Origin: DATBGZ01 sp963803115
GTDB taxonomy: Bacteria > Actinomycetota > Actinomycetes > Mycobacteriales > Micromonosporaceae
Direction: 5' to 3'
Assembly: GCA_963803115.1 (NCBI GenBank)
Contig: CAWDLN010000008.1
Span: 682,001-746,000 of the forward strand
DNA length: 64,000 nucleotides
Shown piece by piece: positions 17,401-27,870 of this stretch. The notes below the pieces were generated by a model. That model saw only the letters and a list, made by a program, of their open reading frames with translations, was not told the DNA's origin and did no database searches. A program made the position numbers and the translations under genes. How positions within the stretch are numbered: position 1 is the first letter of the stretch; each line of letters begins with the position of its first letter.

Positions 17401-20005
17401 GTGGCCGATGAGCGGCAGACTATGGTCACGACCGCGCCTGGTGGGCTGTCGATGGCGGAGGCCGCTTCGCGGCTGGCCCGTGACGGCGCGAACGTCCTAC
17501 CGGCGCACCGGTCGACGCCGCTGTGGCGGCGGGTGCTTATGCAACTGCGCGACCCGCTGATTGTCGTGCTGCTTGCCGCCGCGGTGCTGACCGTGGCTAC
17601 CGGGGACTGGACCGACGCGGCCGTCATCGTCTTGGTGATCGTCGTCAACACCTCGGTCGGGGTGACCCAGGAGGTCAAGGCCGATCGGGCGATCACCGCG
17701 CTGGCGTCGCTGGCCGCCCCGCACGCCCGGGTGCTGCGTGACGGACGGCAAGCGGAGATTCCGGCCGCCGAGGTGGTCGTCGGTGACGTGCTCGTGCTCG
17801 CCGAGGGCGACATCGTGCCCGCCGACGCGACCGTGGTGGAGGCGGCCGCGCTGCTCGTCGACGAGTCGGCGTTGACCGGCGAAGCGGTACCGGTCGACAA
17901 GACCACGAACGCCGACGCTGGAGGAGCCCGGAGACGTGGTGTCCGCTGGCACCGTCGGCGTGCGTGGCCGAGGCCGGGCGGTGGTGACGGCGACCGGCAC
18001 GGACAGCGCTATGGGCCGTATCGCCGCGCTGATGGCCGCCGACGTCGGGCTCACCCCGCTGCAGCGCCGGCTGGCCGGGGTGGGCCGGGCGCTCGCGATC
18101 GTCGCTGTCGCCTGTCCGCCGTGGTGCTCGTCTTGGGGCTGGCGCGTGGGCAGCCGGTGGAGCTGATGGTCGTCACGGCGATCAGCCTTGTGGTGGCCGC
18201 GGTACCGGAGTCGCTGCCGGCGGTGGTGACGCTGGCGCTTGGCCCTGGGCGCGCGGCGGATGACGGCCCGCAACGCGCTGATCCGCCGGCTGCCCGCGGT
18301 GGAGACGCTCGGGTCGGTGACCGTTCTCGCCACCGACAAGACAGGAACCCTGACCGAAGGCCGGATGGTTGTCCGCCGACTGTGGACACCCCGGCGGGCC
18401 AGGCGGTGATCGACGGCAGGGGTACCGGCCCGCTGGCCGCGTCCACCGCGACGGTGCGACGGTGCACGTCGCAGACGGCGCCGGACCTCGCGGCGGCTGC
18501 TCACGGCGGCAGTCCTGTGCAACGACGCCGCCCTGCGTCGCGCCAACCACCGGTAACCGAGGATGACGACGCGGCTGGACGGCGGTGGGCGACCCAACCG
18601 AGGCCGCGCTGCTCACCGCGGCAGGCAAGTTGGGCCTCGACCCGGCGCAGCTGGCTGAGACGGTACCCGCGCTACGCCGAGGTGCCGTTCGACAGCGGCC
18701 GCAGGCGGATGACCACGGTCCACCGCCGGCCCGGCGGCCGAGTTCGGATCGTCTGCAAGGGCGCCCCGGAGGCGCTGCTGCAGCCCGGCGTCCTGATCGA
18801 CCCGCCGGAGCTGCTCGCCGTCGCGGCCGTGCAAGCCGACGAGTTGGCCCGGGACGGCTACCGGGTGCTGGCCGTCGCGCAGACGACCGGGCCGAAACCC
18901 CGCCGGCCGAGCAGTTCGAAACCGGGCTGCGCCTGCTCGGCCTGGTCGCGATCCTCGACCCACCAGCCGGTCGTGCCGCCGCGACCACGGTCGCCGCGTG
19001 CCAGGCGGCCGGCATCACGCCGATCTCATCACCGGCGACCACCCGGCCACCGCCCGCGCAGTCGCTGCGAGGACGGGCATCATCGGCCCCGGCGGCGAGG
19101 TCGTCGACTGCCGCCAGCTCACCGATGCCGGGACGGCTCGGGTGTTCGCCCGCGCCACCCCCGAACAGAAACTCGACATCATCCAGGCCCGCCGCGCCCG
19201 CGGTGACATCGTCGCGATGACCGGGGACGGAGTCAACGACGGCCCCGCGCTGCGGCGGGCCGACATCGGCGTCGCCATGGGTCGGCGCGGCACCGAGGTC
19301 GCCCGACAGGCCGCCGACCTCGTCCTGGCCGACGACGAACTGGCCACCGTCGTCGCCGCCGCCGAGGAGGGCCGCCGGGTGTACGCCAACATCCGCCGCT
19401 TCCTGCTCTACGGCCTATCCGGCGGCGCGGCGGAAATCGCCGTCATGCTCGCCGGGCCGTTCCTCGGCCTCGCGATCACCCTGCTGCCGGCGCAAATCCT
19501 GTGGGTCAACCTGCTCACCCACGGCCTACCCGGCGTCGCGCTGGGCAGCGAACCCGCACCGCCCGACGTGATGCGCCGCCCACCGCGGCCACCGGCTGAG
19601 AGCGTGCTCGGCGCCGGCCTGTGGCAGCGCATCCTGCGCGTCGGTGTCGTCATCGCCGCCGTCACCCTGGGCGTCGCCGTCTGGGGGCATGCCACCGGCC
19701 GCCCCTGGCAGAGCATGGCCTTCTTCGCCCTCGGCACCACCCAGCTCGCCGTTGCTCTCGGCTCCCGCGCCCGGCCGGGCACCCGCGCCAACCCTATGCT
19801 CCTGGTCGCGATAGCCGGCGCGTTCGCGCTGCAGTTCGCCGCGCTCTACGTACCGCTGCTCCGGGATCTGCTCGGCACCCAGACGGTGCCGCTGATCGAC
19901 CTGGTGATCATCTGCGCCCTGTCCACCCTCGGCTACGCCGCCGTACGGCTAGATCGTGTCATCCACCCGCAGCGACAACCCGTACCCACACCTCCACCCC
20001 GGTAA
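17401..20005 (+). pseudogene. CtpF-like P-type cation ATPase, interrupted by many frameshifts
   Basis: When pieces from all three frames are joined, a P2-type ATPase of about 868 residues appears. Parts visible in order are DESALTGEAVPVDK, PESLPAVVTLAL, the phosphorylation site DKTGTLTEGR (near 18335), KGAPEALL, TGDGVNDGPALRRAD (near 19220) and C-terminal membrane helices. CtpF (Rv1997) is a DosR-regulon Ca2+-type ATPase. The GTG at 17401 follows GAAAGGGGTACTCC. About nine frame changes occur between 17,920 and 19,020, mostly single-base losses (near 17,925 and 18,113, for example), while motifs stay intact. The last 335 residues are uninterrupted. This pattern looks more like base-calling errors than old decay. 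Confidence 0.8.
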
Positions 20006-20361
20006 GCAGGCGTGCATTGAGGCTGCGCGGACCAGGACTAGCGAAGCTCGTCGCACCTGGCGTCGTGAAGGGCTGACCGCCAGTACAGTCGTACGTCCAG
20101 ATGGGACGGTCCTTTGGCCGTGCTGCCAACCGGCTCATGGTGCTCTACATGACGCCTCACGTCGCTGCTGCCGGGTGCATACGACCGCTGTCGGGGGCGT
20201 ACGAAACGAACAGATTGAGCAAGTCCGTGCCAGCGCCGCCAGCGAGGTGGCGCCGGTGGGGCTGGCTTTCGTGGTTCCTTGGACGGACCGTACTTGACCG
20301 ATGCCGGCCAGTGCGTGGTTGGTATACGCGTGCTGGCGAACATTTCGTTGCTTGCGCCGGC
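20006..20361. other. intergenic gap without a recognisable gene
   Basis: This stretch lies between the convergent CtpF-like gene and the PRT-hydrolase gene. I see no conserved protein segment in any frame, no clear terminator hairpin and no good DevR-like box. Confidence 0.4.
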
Positions 20362-21702
20362 CTACCCGGTTCCTGGGGGTGCTCGATGTGTGTGGTCCAG
20401 CGGCCGCAGGTGCTGGCTGAACCAGTCGCGGGCGGCACTGGCTGCGGCGGCGAGGGTGCCGGGCTCTTCGAAGAGGTGTGTCGCGCCGGGGATGACCACG
20501 AGTTCGGTGGGGCATCGCAGGCGCACCTGTGCCGCGCGGTTGAGGTCGAGCACAGCCGCATCCAGGCCGCCAACGATGAGCAAGGTCGGTGCCCGTACCT
20601 CGGCCAGGCGTGGCGCGGCGAGGTCCGGGCGGCCGCCGCGGGAGACGATGGCGGCGGTGTCGGCGTCGGGTTCGGCGGCCGCCCAGAGCGCGGCTCCAGC
20701 GCCGGTGCTGGCGCCGAACCAGCCGATGCGGGCGTCCCGCGCCCAAGGCTGGTCGCGCAGCCACGCGGTGACCTGGGTGAGCCGTCCGGCGAGCAGTTCG
20801 ATGTCGAACACGTTGGCCCGGTCTGTCTCCTCCTCGGGGGTGAGCAGGTCGAATAGCAACGTTCCGAGGCCGGCGTCATTGAGCACGGAGGCGACGAACC
20901 GGTTCCGTGGACTGTGTCGGCTGCTGCCGCTGCCGTGCACAAACGTCACAATGCCTGGGGCGTTCTGCGGTAACGCCACATGCCCAGGCAGGGCTAGCGC
21001 CCCGGCACGGACGAGTACCTCCACGTCCCGGCCGGCCCGCGTGCCAGGCGTTCTCGGCTGCAGACCCGCCGAGCGGGCCAGCAGGTGGAGCACGTCCTGG
21101 TCGGTGGTCGGGGAGAAGTCGTCGTACCACTCGCCGACGGAGGACAGCCAGGAGGGTGTGAGCACGCAGATCACGTCGTCAGCGTCGGCACGCAGCGAAC
21201 TGGCAACGCCCGCGGCTGCGACCGGAACAGCGAGGATCACCCGGATGGCGCCCCGAGCCCGGGCGACCTGGCAGGCGGCTCGTGCGGTGGAACCGGTGGC
21301 GACGCCGTCATCGACGATCAACGCTGTCCGCCCGGCCAGCGGGGCTGCTGGCTGGTCGCCACGCAGTACGTCCGCCCGCTGGGTCAGGACCGCCCGCTCC
21401 CTGGCCTCGACGGCGGCCAACTGCTCGGCGCTCACGTCGGCGACGCGTACCACATCGGGGTTGATGACCCGAACGCCGACTTCGCCGATCGCCCCCATCC
21501 CCAGCTCGGGCTGGCCGGGTACCCCCAGCTTGCGCACCACGATCACGTCCAGTGGCGCCCGCAATGCTCGGGCGAGCTCGAACGCCACCGGAACACCGCC
21601 TCGCGGCAATCCCAGAACCACCACATCCGGCCCGCGAAGGTAACCGACCAGGCGCGACAATTGCCGCCCGGCATCGACCCGATCCGCGAACTTCATGATC
21701 AT
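20362..21702 (-). CDS. phosphoribosyltransferase-hydrolase fusion (Rv0571c-like)
   Basis: The 446-residue protein joins two domains. Residues about 1-215 form a type I phosphoribosyltransferase with the PRPP motif ALIVDDGVATGSTARAA and the N-terminal VLGLPRGGVPVAFELA. Residues about 225-440 form an alpha/beta (dienelactone-hydrolase-like) domain with VTFVHGSGSSRHS, a WFGASTGAGAAL nucleophile elbow and GATHLFEEPG carrying the likely catalytic His. M. tuberculosis Rv0571c has the same fusion and is in the DosR regulon; its substrate is unknown. Two ATGs (21702 and 21696) are possible. A DevR-like box lies 64 bp upstream. The frame is intact inside an otherwise frameshifted region. Confidence 0.9.
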   Translation of the reverse strand: MIMKFADRVDAGRQLSRLVGYLRGPDVVVLGLPRGGVPVAFELARALRAPLDVIVVRKLGVPGQPELGMGAIGEVGVRVINPDVVRVADVSAEQLAAVEARERAVLTQRADVLRGDQPAAPLAGRTALIVDDGVATGSTARAACQVARARGAIRVILAVPVAAAGVASSLRADADDVICVLTPSWLSSVGEWYDDFSPTTDQDVLHLLARSAGLQPRTPGTRAGRDVEVLVRAGALALPGHVALPQNAPGIVTFVHGSGSSRHSPRNRFVASVLNDAGLGTLLFDLLTPEEETDRANVFDIELLAGRLTQVTAWLRDQPWARDARIGWFGASTGAGAALWAAAEPDADTAAIVSRGGRPDLAAPRLAEVRAPTLLIVGGLDAAVLDLNRAAQVRLRCPTELVVIPGATHLFEEPGTLAAAASAARDWFSQHLRPLDHTHRAPPGTG

Positions 21703-21765
21703 TCCCACTGCATGAGCCAGACTCGTCAGATGTGATCAGCATGCCTGAACGCGTACGCCAATGTC

Positions 21766-21780
21766 AGGGGCGTCGGTCCC
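21766..21780 (-). promoter_or_regulatory. DevR/DosR-like box upstream of the PRT-hydrolase gene
   Basis: On the minus strand the site reads GGGACCGACGCCCCT, matching the consensus at 12 of 15 positions. It lies 64 bp before the PRT-hydrolase ATG. Confidence 0.5.
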
Positions 21781-21876
21781 CTCGAACCGGGGCGAACGAC
21801 CGTTCGGCCTGAAGCCGGGACCGGGCGAGGAGTAGAACCGCGCGTGTGGGTGTGAGAATCCCCTGCTCCGGTCCCG

Positions 21877-22180
21877 CTAACGTTCAGCGTGGCCGGCTGG
21901 GCGGTGGTCCAGGACGTCGGCGTAGAAGGACAGCTCGGTTCCATGGCGCGGCTGATGGTTTCGGCCCGGCGAAGCGCGTGGCACTCGCCGGGCAGGGTGA
22001 GGCAGGTGTGCGGGGTTCCGTGGCGGCGGAGCGAGTCGGGCAGCCGTGTCGTCTGGTCGTGGGCACGGTGGTGTCGCGCTCGCCGTGCAACATCAGCACA
22101 GGGCGGCGAATCCGGTCCAGCCAGGCCGTCGTACGCGGTGACGCCGCATCGGCGGCGATCGCTCTTAGATGGCCGTGAAT
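21877..22180 (-). pseudogene. remnant of the C-terminal end of a prolyl-oligopeptidase-type (S9) hydrolase
   Basis: Three minus-strand frames together give the end of an S9/alpha-beta hydrolase. The pieces are LDRIRRPVLMLHGERDTTVP (the region before the catalytic Asp), then DSLRRHGTPHTCLTLPGECH (around the catalytic His), then ELSFYADVLDHRP before the stop. At least two frameshifts separate these pieces and no upstream domain is present. It is a fragment, not a working gene. Confidence 0.55.
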
Positions 22181-22469
22181 GGCGGCTTTGCCCCTATGGC
22201 AACCCGGCGTCCAAATATCCTTACGTCCCACAACGTGATCCGGACAATGCCGGCGTAGGGAAATCACCTTGCAGGTCTGGCACTCGAGCGGCCTCTCGGC
22301 GGCCGGCGAATCGTTGGCCGAGTACGCGGTCCGTTTCTGCGACCCAATTGCCGTGGCGGCTCCCTGGGTGACCGCCAGCGTCGAACACGCCGACTTGGGA
22401 TAATCAGGCTCTGGTGAAACTGCTCCGCTGAGCGATGCGTTGAACCGGCTGTGGGATGCGCCGAAGCGT

Positions 22470-22484
22470 TGGACATTCGACGAC
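22470..22484 (+). promoter_or_regulatory. weak DevR-like box upstream of DUF1918 gene
   Basis: TGGACATTCGACGAC retains the GGACNTTCG core but loses the right CCC end. It lies about 59 bp before the DUF1918 start, the usual spacing. It is weak on its own. Confidence 0.25.
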
Positions 22485-22542
22485 CCCGGGTGCGAGCAGA
22501 GTGGGCGGATGCCGCGAAGACGAGATCACTGGAGGGTTGGCC

Positions 22543-22749
22543 GTGAAAGCGAAGGTCGGGGACCGACTTATCGAAGAGGGCACGCACGTCGGCGACCACC
22601 GACGCATCGGTGTCATCACCGCGCTGCGCCATGACGACGGCAGCCCGCCATACGTCGTCCGATGGCTGGAAACAGGAGACGAGACGGTGGTCTATCCCGG
22701 CTCAGACGCCCGTATCGAACCAGGGCACCCCACCGACACTCCAGGATGA
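22543..22749 (+). CDS. DUF1918 protein (Rv0569-like)
   Basis: The 68-residue protein matches the DUF1918 family, whose M. tuberculosis member Rv0569 is a DosR-regulon protein. It starts KAKVGDRLIEEG and has the conserved GSPPYVVRWLETGDE. The fold is a small beta barrel and the function is unknown; a nucleic-acid-binding role has been suggested for the fold. The GTG start is 7 bp after GGAGGG. The gene sits between the Rv0571c-like and Rv0574c-like genes, as in M. tuberculosis where Rv0569-Rv0574c are neighbours. Confidence 0.85.
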   Translation: MKAKVGDRLIEEGTHVGDHRRIGVITALRHDDGSPPYVVRWLETGDETVVYPGSDARIEPGHPTDTPG

Positions 22750-23068
22750 ATCCCGCTGTCATCACATCGCTTTCGCAGCCAGCTCTCGCTGTCGCACAGG
22801 GCCCGATGCCATGCCGTCGCCAGGTGCCATACCCGCGCCCAAGACACTCAACCGCCAACGGACAACGCTGGCCCGACACGTTGGCCCCCACGGAAGACTC
22901 ATGAACCACCGGGACGCACCACACAACGCACCGTCGAGGACGGGACCCTCGATCCGTGCGCGGGCTGGTCCGTCACAGCGAAAGCGAGCGTTGCAGAAGT
23001 TGTAGGACCTGAAAGCGTAGGTGCTTACACGTGTTGGGTGCACCGCCTGCTGGAACGGTCGTGAGCAC
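22750..23068. other. intergenic gap without a recognisable gene
   Basis: No conserved coding segment is visible here. A poor box-like string AGGACCTGAAAGCGT near 23,013 is noted but not called. The CapA-like gene's promoter should lie here. Confidence 0.35.
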
Positions 23069-24185
23069 GTGGGCGACGAGCTGCTGACTGTGTTCCTGTG
23101 CGGCGATGTGATGACCGGCCGGGGTGTCGATCAGATCCTTCCGCGCCCAGGCGACCCGCGACTGTGGGAAACGGACGTCCACGATGCGCGCGACTACGTT
23201 GAGCTGGCGGAGGCGGCCAACGGTCCGATCCCCCGTCCCGTCGACTTTGCGTGGCCGTGGGGAGACGCGCTGGACGTTCTCACGGAGCTCGCACCCGACG
23301 TACGAGTGGTAAACCTGGAGACCAGCGTGACCCGAAGCGACGACGTCGCCGAGGGCAAGGCGGTGAACTACCGGATGAGTCCGGAGAACCTTCCCTGCCT
23401 GACCGTGGCCCGGCCTGACGCCTGCGCCCTAGCCAACAACCACGTACTCGACTTCGGTTACGGCGGGCTTGCCGACACGCGTGAGGCGCTGACCGCTGCG
23501 CGGATACCGGCGGTCGGCGCGGGACGCGACGGGGACGAGGCCAGGCGACCGGTGATCGTACCGACTCAAGGCGGTGGCCGCGTCATCATCTTCTCGTTCG
23601 GTGCACGGTCAAGTGGCATACCAGAGACGTGGGCCGCCATCGCGGATCGGCCCGGCGTCGACCTCATACCGAACATGTCCGGTGCCACCGCCAGCAACGT
23701 CGCTGCACGGATGCGGGCAGGAAAGAGGCTTGGCGACGTCGTCGTCGCGTCCGTCCACTGGGGATCGAACTGGGGCTACTGGATGCCGGTCGACCACATC
23801 GAGTTCGCGCATCGACTCATCGACGATGGCGTGGACATCGTTCACGGGCACTCGTCCCACCATGTCCGGCCGATCGAAGTCTACCGGGAAGCTCATTCTC
23901 TACGGCTGCGGCGACCTCATCGACGACTATGAAGGCATCGGCGGCTACGGCGCGTATCGCGGCGACCTACGCGTGCTGTACTTCGCGACGGTACGGCCCG
24001 CCACGGGCCGGTTGGTCCGGCTCCGGATGGCGCCGATGCAGGCTCGCCAGATGCGCCTACACCACGCCTCCAACAAGGACGCGGAACAGCTGCGCGCGGT
24101 CCTGGACCGGACCGGCCGCGACTTCGGATCGCGATACGGCCGCGACCCCGATGGGATGCTCGAACTTCGGACCGAACGCCCATAA
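23069..24185 (+). CDS. CapA-family metallophosphatase-like protein (Rv0574c-like), one frameshift near 23,886
   Basis: Joined across one frameshift the protein has about 372 residues and matches the CapA (PGA synthesis) family. It has FLCGDVMTGRGVDQ at the N-terminus, VVNLETSVT, ANNHVLDFGYGG, VVASVHWGSNWGYW and GHSSHHVRPIEVY, which form the calcineurin-like metal motifs. After VYR the frame breaks; restoring one G in CCGGGAAG gives GKLILYGCGDLIDDYEGIGG and runs cleanly to the stop at 24185. Rv0574c is DosR-regulated in M. tuberculosis. The GTG at 23069 is the most likely start, but the ribosome site is weak. Confidence 0.8.
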
Positions 24186-24295
24186 CAGAGGAATACGAAG
24201 GAAGCGAGGGTGCGAACTTCAGCCGCTACGCCTCGTCCTACATCGATCGATGTCGTGTACGCGGCCCCTCGACGCGCAGACCGCGCATGGCCAGT

Positions 24296-24427
24296 TCAAA
24301 AGGACACCCGTCGGCCGGTGTTGAGCAGATCTGCGGACGATCCCATCTTGACGATGGTGGGTCTCGTGGTCCGAAAACCACCGATTCCCGAAACCGCATC
24401 TCCGATCTCCTTGTCGGCGGGTGCCAC
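24296..24427 (-). CDS. possible small protein gene downstream of a strong DevR-like box
   Basis: A GTG-started frame of 43 residues begins 32 bp after the box at 24460-24474. It ends GSSADLLNTGRRVSF and I do not recognise it. An overlapping alternative frame starts at ATG 24399 after a good AAGGAGATCGGAG site and encodes 53 residues to 24238. At most one is real. Evidence for either is position relative to the box and, for the second, the ribosome site. Confidence 0.25.
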   Translation of the reverse strand: MAPADKEIGDAVSGIGGFRTTRPTIVKMGSSADLLNTGRRVSF

Positions 24428-24459
24428 ATCTAGACTCTTCCGCGAGATCGTTGTCGCCT

Positions 24460-24474
24460 AGGGCCGAAAGTCCT
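24460..24474 (-). promoter_or_regulatory. DevR/DosR-like box with no obvious large target gene
   Basis: On the minus strand the site reads AGGACTTTCGGCCCT, a near-perfect match. The plus-strand reading points toward the DUF2267 gene, which is 507 bp away. On the minus strand only a small candidate frame follows. Confidence 0.55.
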
Positions 24475-24980
24475 GTTTCCGAAGCGTGGACCGTGTGGAG
24501 TCGTATCAGCAGAGCCGCGCGCGCGATCGAGACTGCCCTGCCCGATTACGTTCCGTGGGTCCGGGATCGCTTCCCAGTGCTCTCCCGGAGTACGGGCCCT
24601 CACTGATGGTCTACGGGGTTGTCTGTGCGGACGGTCTGATCCGACCGGCGGCCTCACGACGGTCGGCAGTGTCGGCGATCAGTTCTGCGATCACGTAATT
24701 CCTCGATCGCTCACAACGGCACGTCCTCGGGGGTCGGAGTGGCCTCTTCGGGAATCAGGCAGTCTGCACTGGGAGTCTTGTCGCGCCTGCGTGTCTCGGG
24801 GCCCCGCGGAAACAGGAGCAACGTGAGCGGCTTGCGGCAGGTGAGACGAGTGATTGCCTCTGATCTGACTTACCAAATGGTGGAGAGACCTCGTCCAGTG
24901 GTGTTGATGGATCTGGTGCTCGTACGGCGGTATTCGGCGGAGGATCTGGCATGGACCGAATCCACGTGAGGGAGACAAGC
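24475..24980. other. gap of unclear content before the DUF2267 gene
   Basis: Several short frames exist, for example one ending VWSRISRAARAIETALPDY and one ending VLVRRYSAEDLAW. None shows a family I can name. Given the indel-rich surroundings this could hold broken genes. Confidence 0.3.
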
Positions 24981-25625
24981 ATGCCATCGGCCAACCCAGA
25001 CGCATTCAACCACGCTCTGCACACGGCCAACATTTGGCTATCGGACATCAACAGCGCGTTTGGAACGCGAGACCGGCATTACGCACAACGGACTCTGCGG
25101 ACGTGGCTACACATTCTGCGAGACCGGCTCACTATCGACGCCGCCGTCAAGTTCGGCCAGCAGCTACCAGAACTGCTACGCGGCATCTACTACGACGGTT
25201 GGGAACCAAACAAGGCGCCCATCAAGTACGACGTCAACCAGTACCAGCAGCGCTTCGCAGCGGACGCTTTCATCCCGCTAGCCCAGGTGGCGAGTACCGC
25301 CGCCACGATCACCGACGTGGTCGCGAACCACATGTCGCCCGGACAAGCTGCCGAGGCGCTGGCCGAACTCCCGAGCGACCTGCGGGCCGTCCTCGGCGAC
25401 GGCACCCCGGCCGCCCCGACGTTTGGCCACGCCACCCAGGCGCGGACGGAGGCGGCGGCACTTGAGGACCGGGTTGTCGCGCTTACCGAGGCGGTTCGCA
25501 CGTTGGCGCACGGGCTGGAGAACGGTCAACTCGCGGGATCGGGCATTGATCAGGCGCAGGTTGCCCGAGCCGCCCGACTCGCTGACGAGTACTCGATTGC
25601 CGCCGGGAGCCACTCATCGCCGTAG
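24981..25625 (+). CDS. DUF2267-like protein
   Basis: The 214-residue protein matches the general pattern of DUF2267: TANIWLSDINSAFG and RHYAQRTLRTWLHILRDRL, then QLPELLRGIYYDGWEP, and a second helical half. Function is unknown, though these proteins are common beside USPs and Hsp20s. The ATG at 24981 follows GAGGGAGACAAGC. The last 55 residues (ALTEAVRTLAHGL onward) recur in a fragment at 30283-30486, so that tail has been duplicated or shared. Confidence 0.8.
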   Translation: MPSANPDAFNHALHTANIWLSDINSAFGTRDRHYAQRTLRTWLHILRDRLTIDAAVKFGQQLPELLRGIYYDGWEPNKAPIKYDVNQYQQRFAADAFIPLAQVASTAATITDVVANHMSPGQAAEALAELPSDLRAVLGDGTPAAPTFGHATQARTEAAALEDRVVALTEAVRTLAHGLENGQLAGSGIDQAQVARAARLADEYSIAAGSHSSP

Positions 25626-25884
25626 TCGAGCAATCGCGACTTGCCCATGTTCGACAGATGCGCGAACCACCCTCGGCGTCGACGGCTGCGCGCTCGGGAC
25701 CGCATGCGAGGTAATCGCGGCAGTGCGCGACCGAATGAATCTGCCGTGGGTATCGACCTACCGGACTTCACGATCACCCGTCAGCCCGCGTCACCGTGAC
25801 CTGCGCCGCTGCGAAGGACCGCACCGACCGGTGCCATCCACTGTGGATAGATCTGTGCCGGCGCCGACGCGTCCGAGCTTCGGG

Positions 25885-26547
25885 CGCGGGCCCGCTCAAG
25901 ATTGACGGCCTCCGCATGGAACTACGAGGCTTCGGGGCAGTTGGCCAGCATGCCGCGCTGCAACTGGCCCAACGCGCGGCGCACAAGTGATCGCCGTTCC
26001 GGACAGCTCCGGGGCCGTGCATGACCCAGACGGACTGGACGTGCCAGCGTTGGTGGCCGCCAAGCGAACCGGTCCCCTCGCGCGGTTCACGGACGCGGAA
26101 CCCACGGTCGCGACAATCTCCTCTTCATCCAGTGCGATGTGCTCATACCCGCCGCGGAGACATACGTCATACACGAGGGCAATGTCGACCGCGTGCACGC
26201 ACGCGTCGTACTGCAGGGCGCTAACCTGGCGGTCACATCCGGGGCCGAATCCGTGCCCAACCAGAAGGGCATCCTCAGCGCGCCCGACGTGGTGGTCAAC
26301 GCTGGCGGGGTGATCTGTGCGGCGGTCGAGTACCGGGGAGACACTCGTGCGCAGGCTTTCGCCGACATCGCCGAACGGATCCCAGCGAACACCAGCGACA
26401 TGCTGGAGCGAGTAAGCTCCACGCCCGCCGCCACGTGGTGGCAGCCATGCGGCCATGGCGATGGCTCGAGCCAGGCTGTACGCGGCGCAGGCGTACCAGC
26501 GACGGTTTGATCAACCGGGCCCGGCGCGTACCCGCGGCCGGCTCTGA
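25885..26547 (+). pseudogene. C-terminal remnant of glutamate (Glu/Leu/Phe/Val) dehydrogenase
   Basis: Fragments in three frames reconstruct the NAD-binding half of a glutamate dehydrogenase. They are RGFGAVGQHAALQLAQR, VIAVPDSSGAVHDPDGLDVP, VLQGANLAVT, VVVNAGGVICAAVEYRGD and, near the end, ARARLYAAQAYQRRF. The N-terminal substrate domain with the catalytic Lys is absent. A two-base insertion (GC) at about 25,971 and later frameshifts break the frame. It is not functional as read. Confidence 0.65.
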
Positions 26548-26831
26548 TGTGCGTCGAGCACGGGCCGTTCGCCTCTGCTGCCGGCGAACCCCGGGGAGTG
26601 ATTCTCGGATAAAGGCCCAGATGTTGCCTCTTGGTTGGGGCGTCAAGCGGGAAGGCATTGTGATGAGCGAGCGGGAGGCCTTCACGGCTGGACGTGAGGC
26701 ATCGTCGATGTCACCCGTCATCCTGGGTGGCCGGCCCGATACGAGGAGGCCGTGTTGCGCTACATCGGCGGGGCGCACTACACCGAGGAGCGCGTGCACG
26801 AACGGGACGAGCGGGCGAAGCCGGGGCCGAG

Positions 26832-27703
26832 TTGGTCGGGCCAGCCGGCGAGGAGCGGGCCGTCCAACCATCGGCGGTTCCGCGGACGAGGGAGCGGCTG
26901 ATCGTCGTTGGCGTCGACGAATCCCCAGGTAGCTTCATCGCCCTAGACCATGGCGCGATCGAGGCCGACCTGCGAGGTTGGCCGCTGCGGGTGGTGCACG
27001 TCCAGCACACCCGGGCAGCCTTGGTCGATCACGAGCGTGAGGTCGGGGCCGAGCTTTTGCAGGAGACGGCCGATCGGGTGCGATACCGGTCGCCGACCGT
27101 CGCCGTGGAGACCAGCGAACTAGTCGTCGGGTCCGCGGCTGGACTGCTTGTCGCGCTGAGCGCGACCGCAGGACTGCTGGTGGTCGGCAGCCGTGGCCGA
27201 GGTGGCTTCACCGGCCTGCTGGCCGGTTCGGTCAGCTCGCAGGTCGCTGCCCACGCCCGCGGCCCCGTACTGGTGGTCCGGATGCCGAGCTGGCCACCGT
27301 CACCCGATTGGCCGAGCCTGCCTATCGTCGTCGGCGTCGACGGCTCGGGTCCGGGAGAATGCTGCGATTCGCGGCCGACGAGGCCCGGCTGCGCGGCGTT
27401 TCGCTGCTGGTGGTGCACACGACAGCCGCCGACGTCGACGCCGAGATAACCGATCCCATCCTCGACGCAGCGCTCGAGGAGGCCAGACGCACTCCGGAGT
27501 TAGCCGTCCGTGGCCGGACGGTACCCGGCGATGCTCGGCATGCACTCGTCGATGCTTCCCGCCGAGCCGCCGCGGTCGTGGTTGGCGCCCGCGGCGCGGG
27601 CGGATTCGCTGGAATGCGGCTGGGTGCGGTCAGCCACACCGTGATGCGGCACGCCCACTGTCCGGTGTTCGTGATCCACGAACAGACCGAGGCCGACGTC
27701 TGA
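26832..27703 (+). CDS. tandem universal stress protein with one frameshift near 27,352
   Basis: Two UspA domains are present in different frames. Domain 1 has IVVGVDESPGS and GSRGRGGFTGLLAGSVSSQ. Domain 2 starts IVVGVDGSGPG, then after a one-base loss continues MLRFAADEARLRGVSLL and ends with GARGAGGFAGMRLGAVSH. Restoring one base joins them. The start is uncertain: a TTG at 26832 is the most plausible in frame. An ATG at 26663 with a GGAAGG site opens another frame containing RYIGGAHYTEERVHERDE that may belong to a lost N-terminal part or a separate small gene. Confidence 0.75.
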
Positions 27704-27870
27704 GCCACCCATTGCCCAATGAGTGGCGCTCGCCGGCTGGACACTGCGGCCGCCCTGCGGCTACTCTTCATCGGCTGGACGCCCGGATCAGTGACGGTGT
27801 CCAGGTCGGTGGCGGTCGACCTGACACCCGCGCCCCGCCGCCCGTGCGCACGGGACACACCCAAGCGGCG

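Noticed and set aside
20111..20127. GGACGGTCCTTTGGCC, resembling a DevR-like box
   Set aside because: Half-sites are out of register with the 15-bp pattern and no gene start follows at the usual distance.
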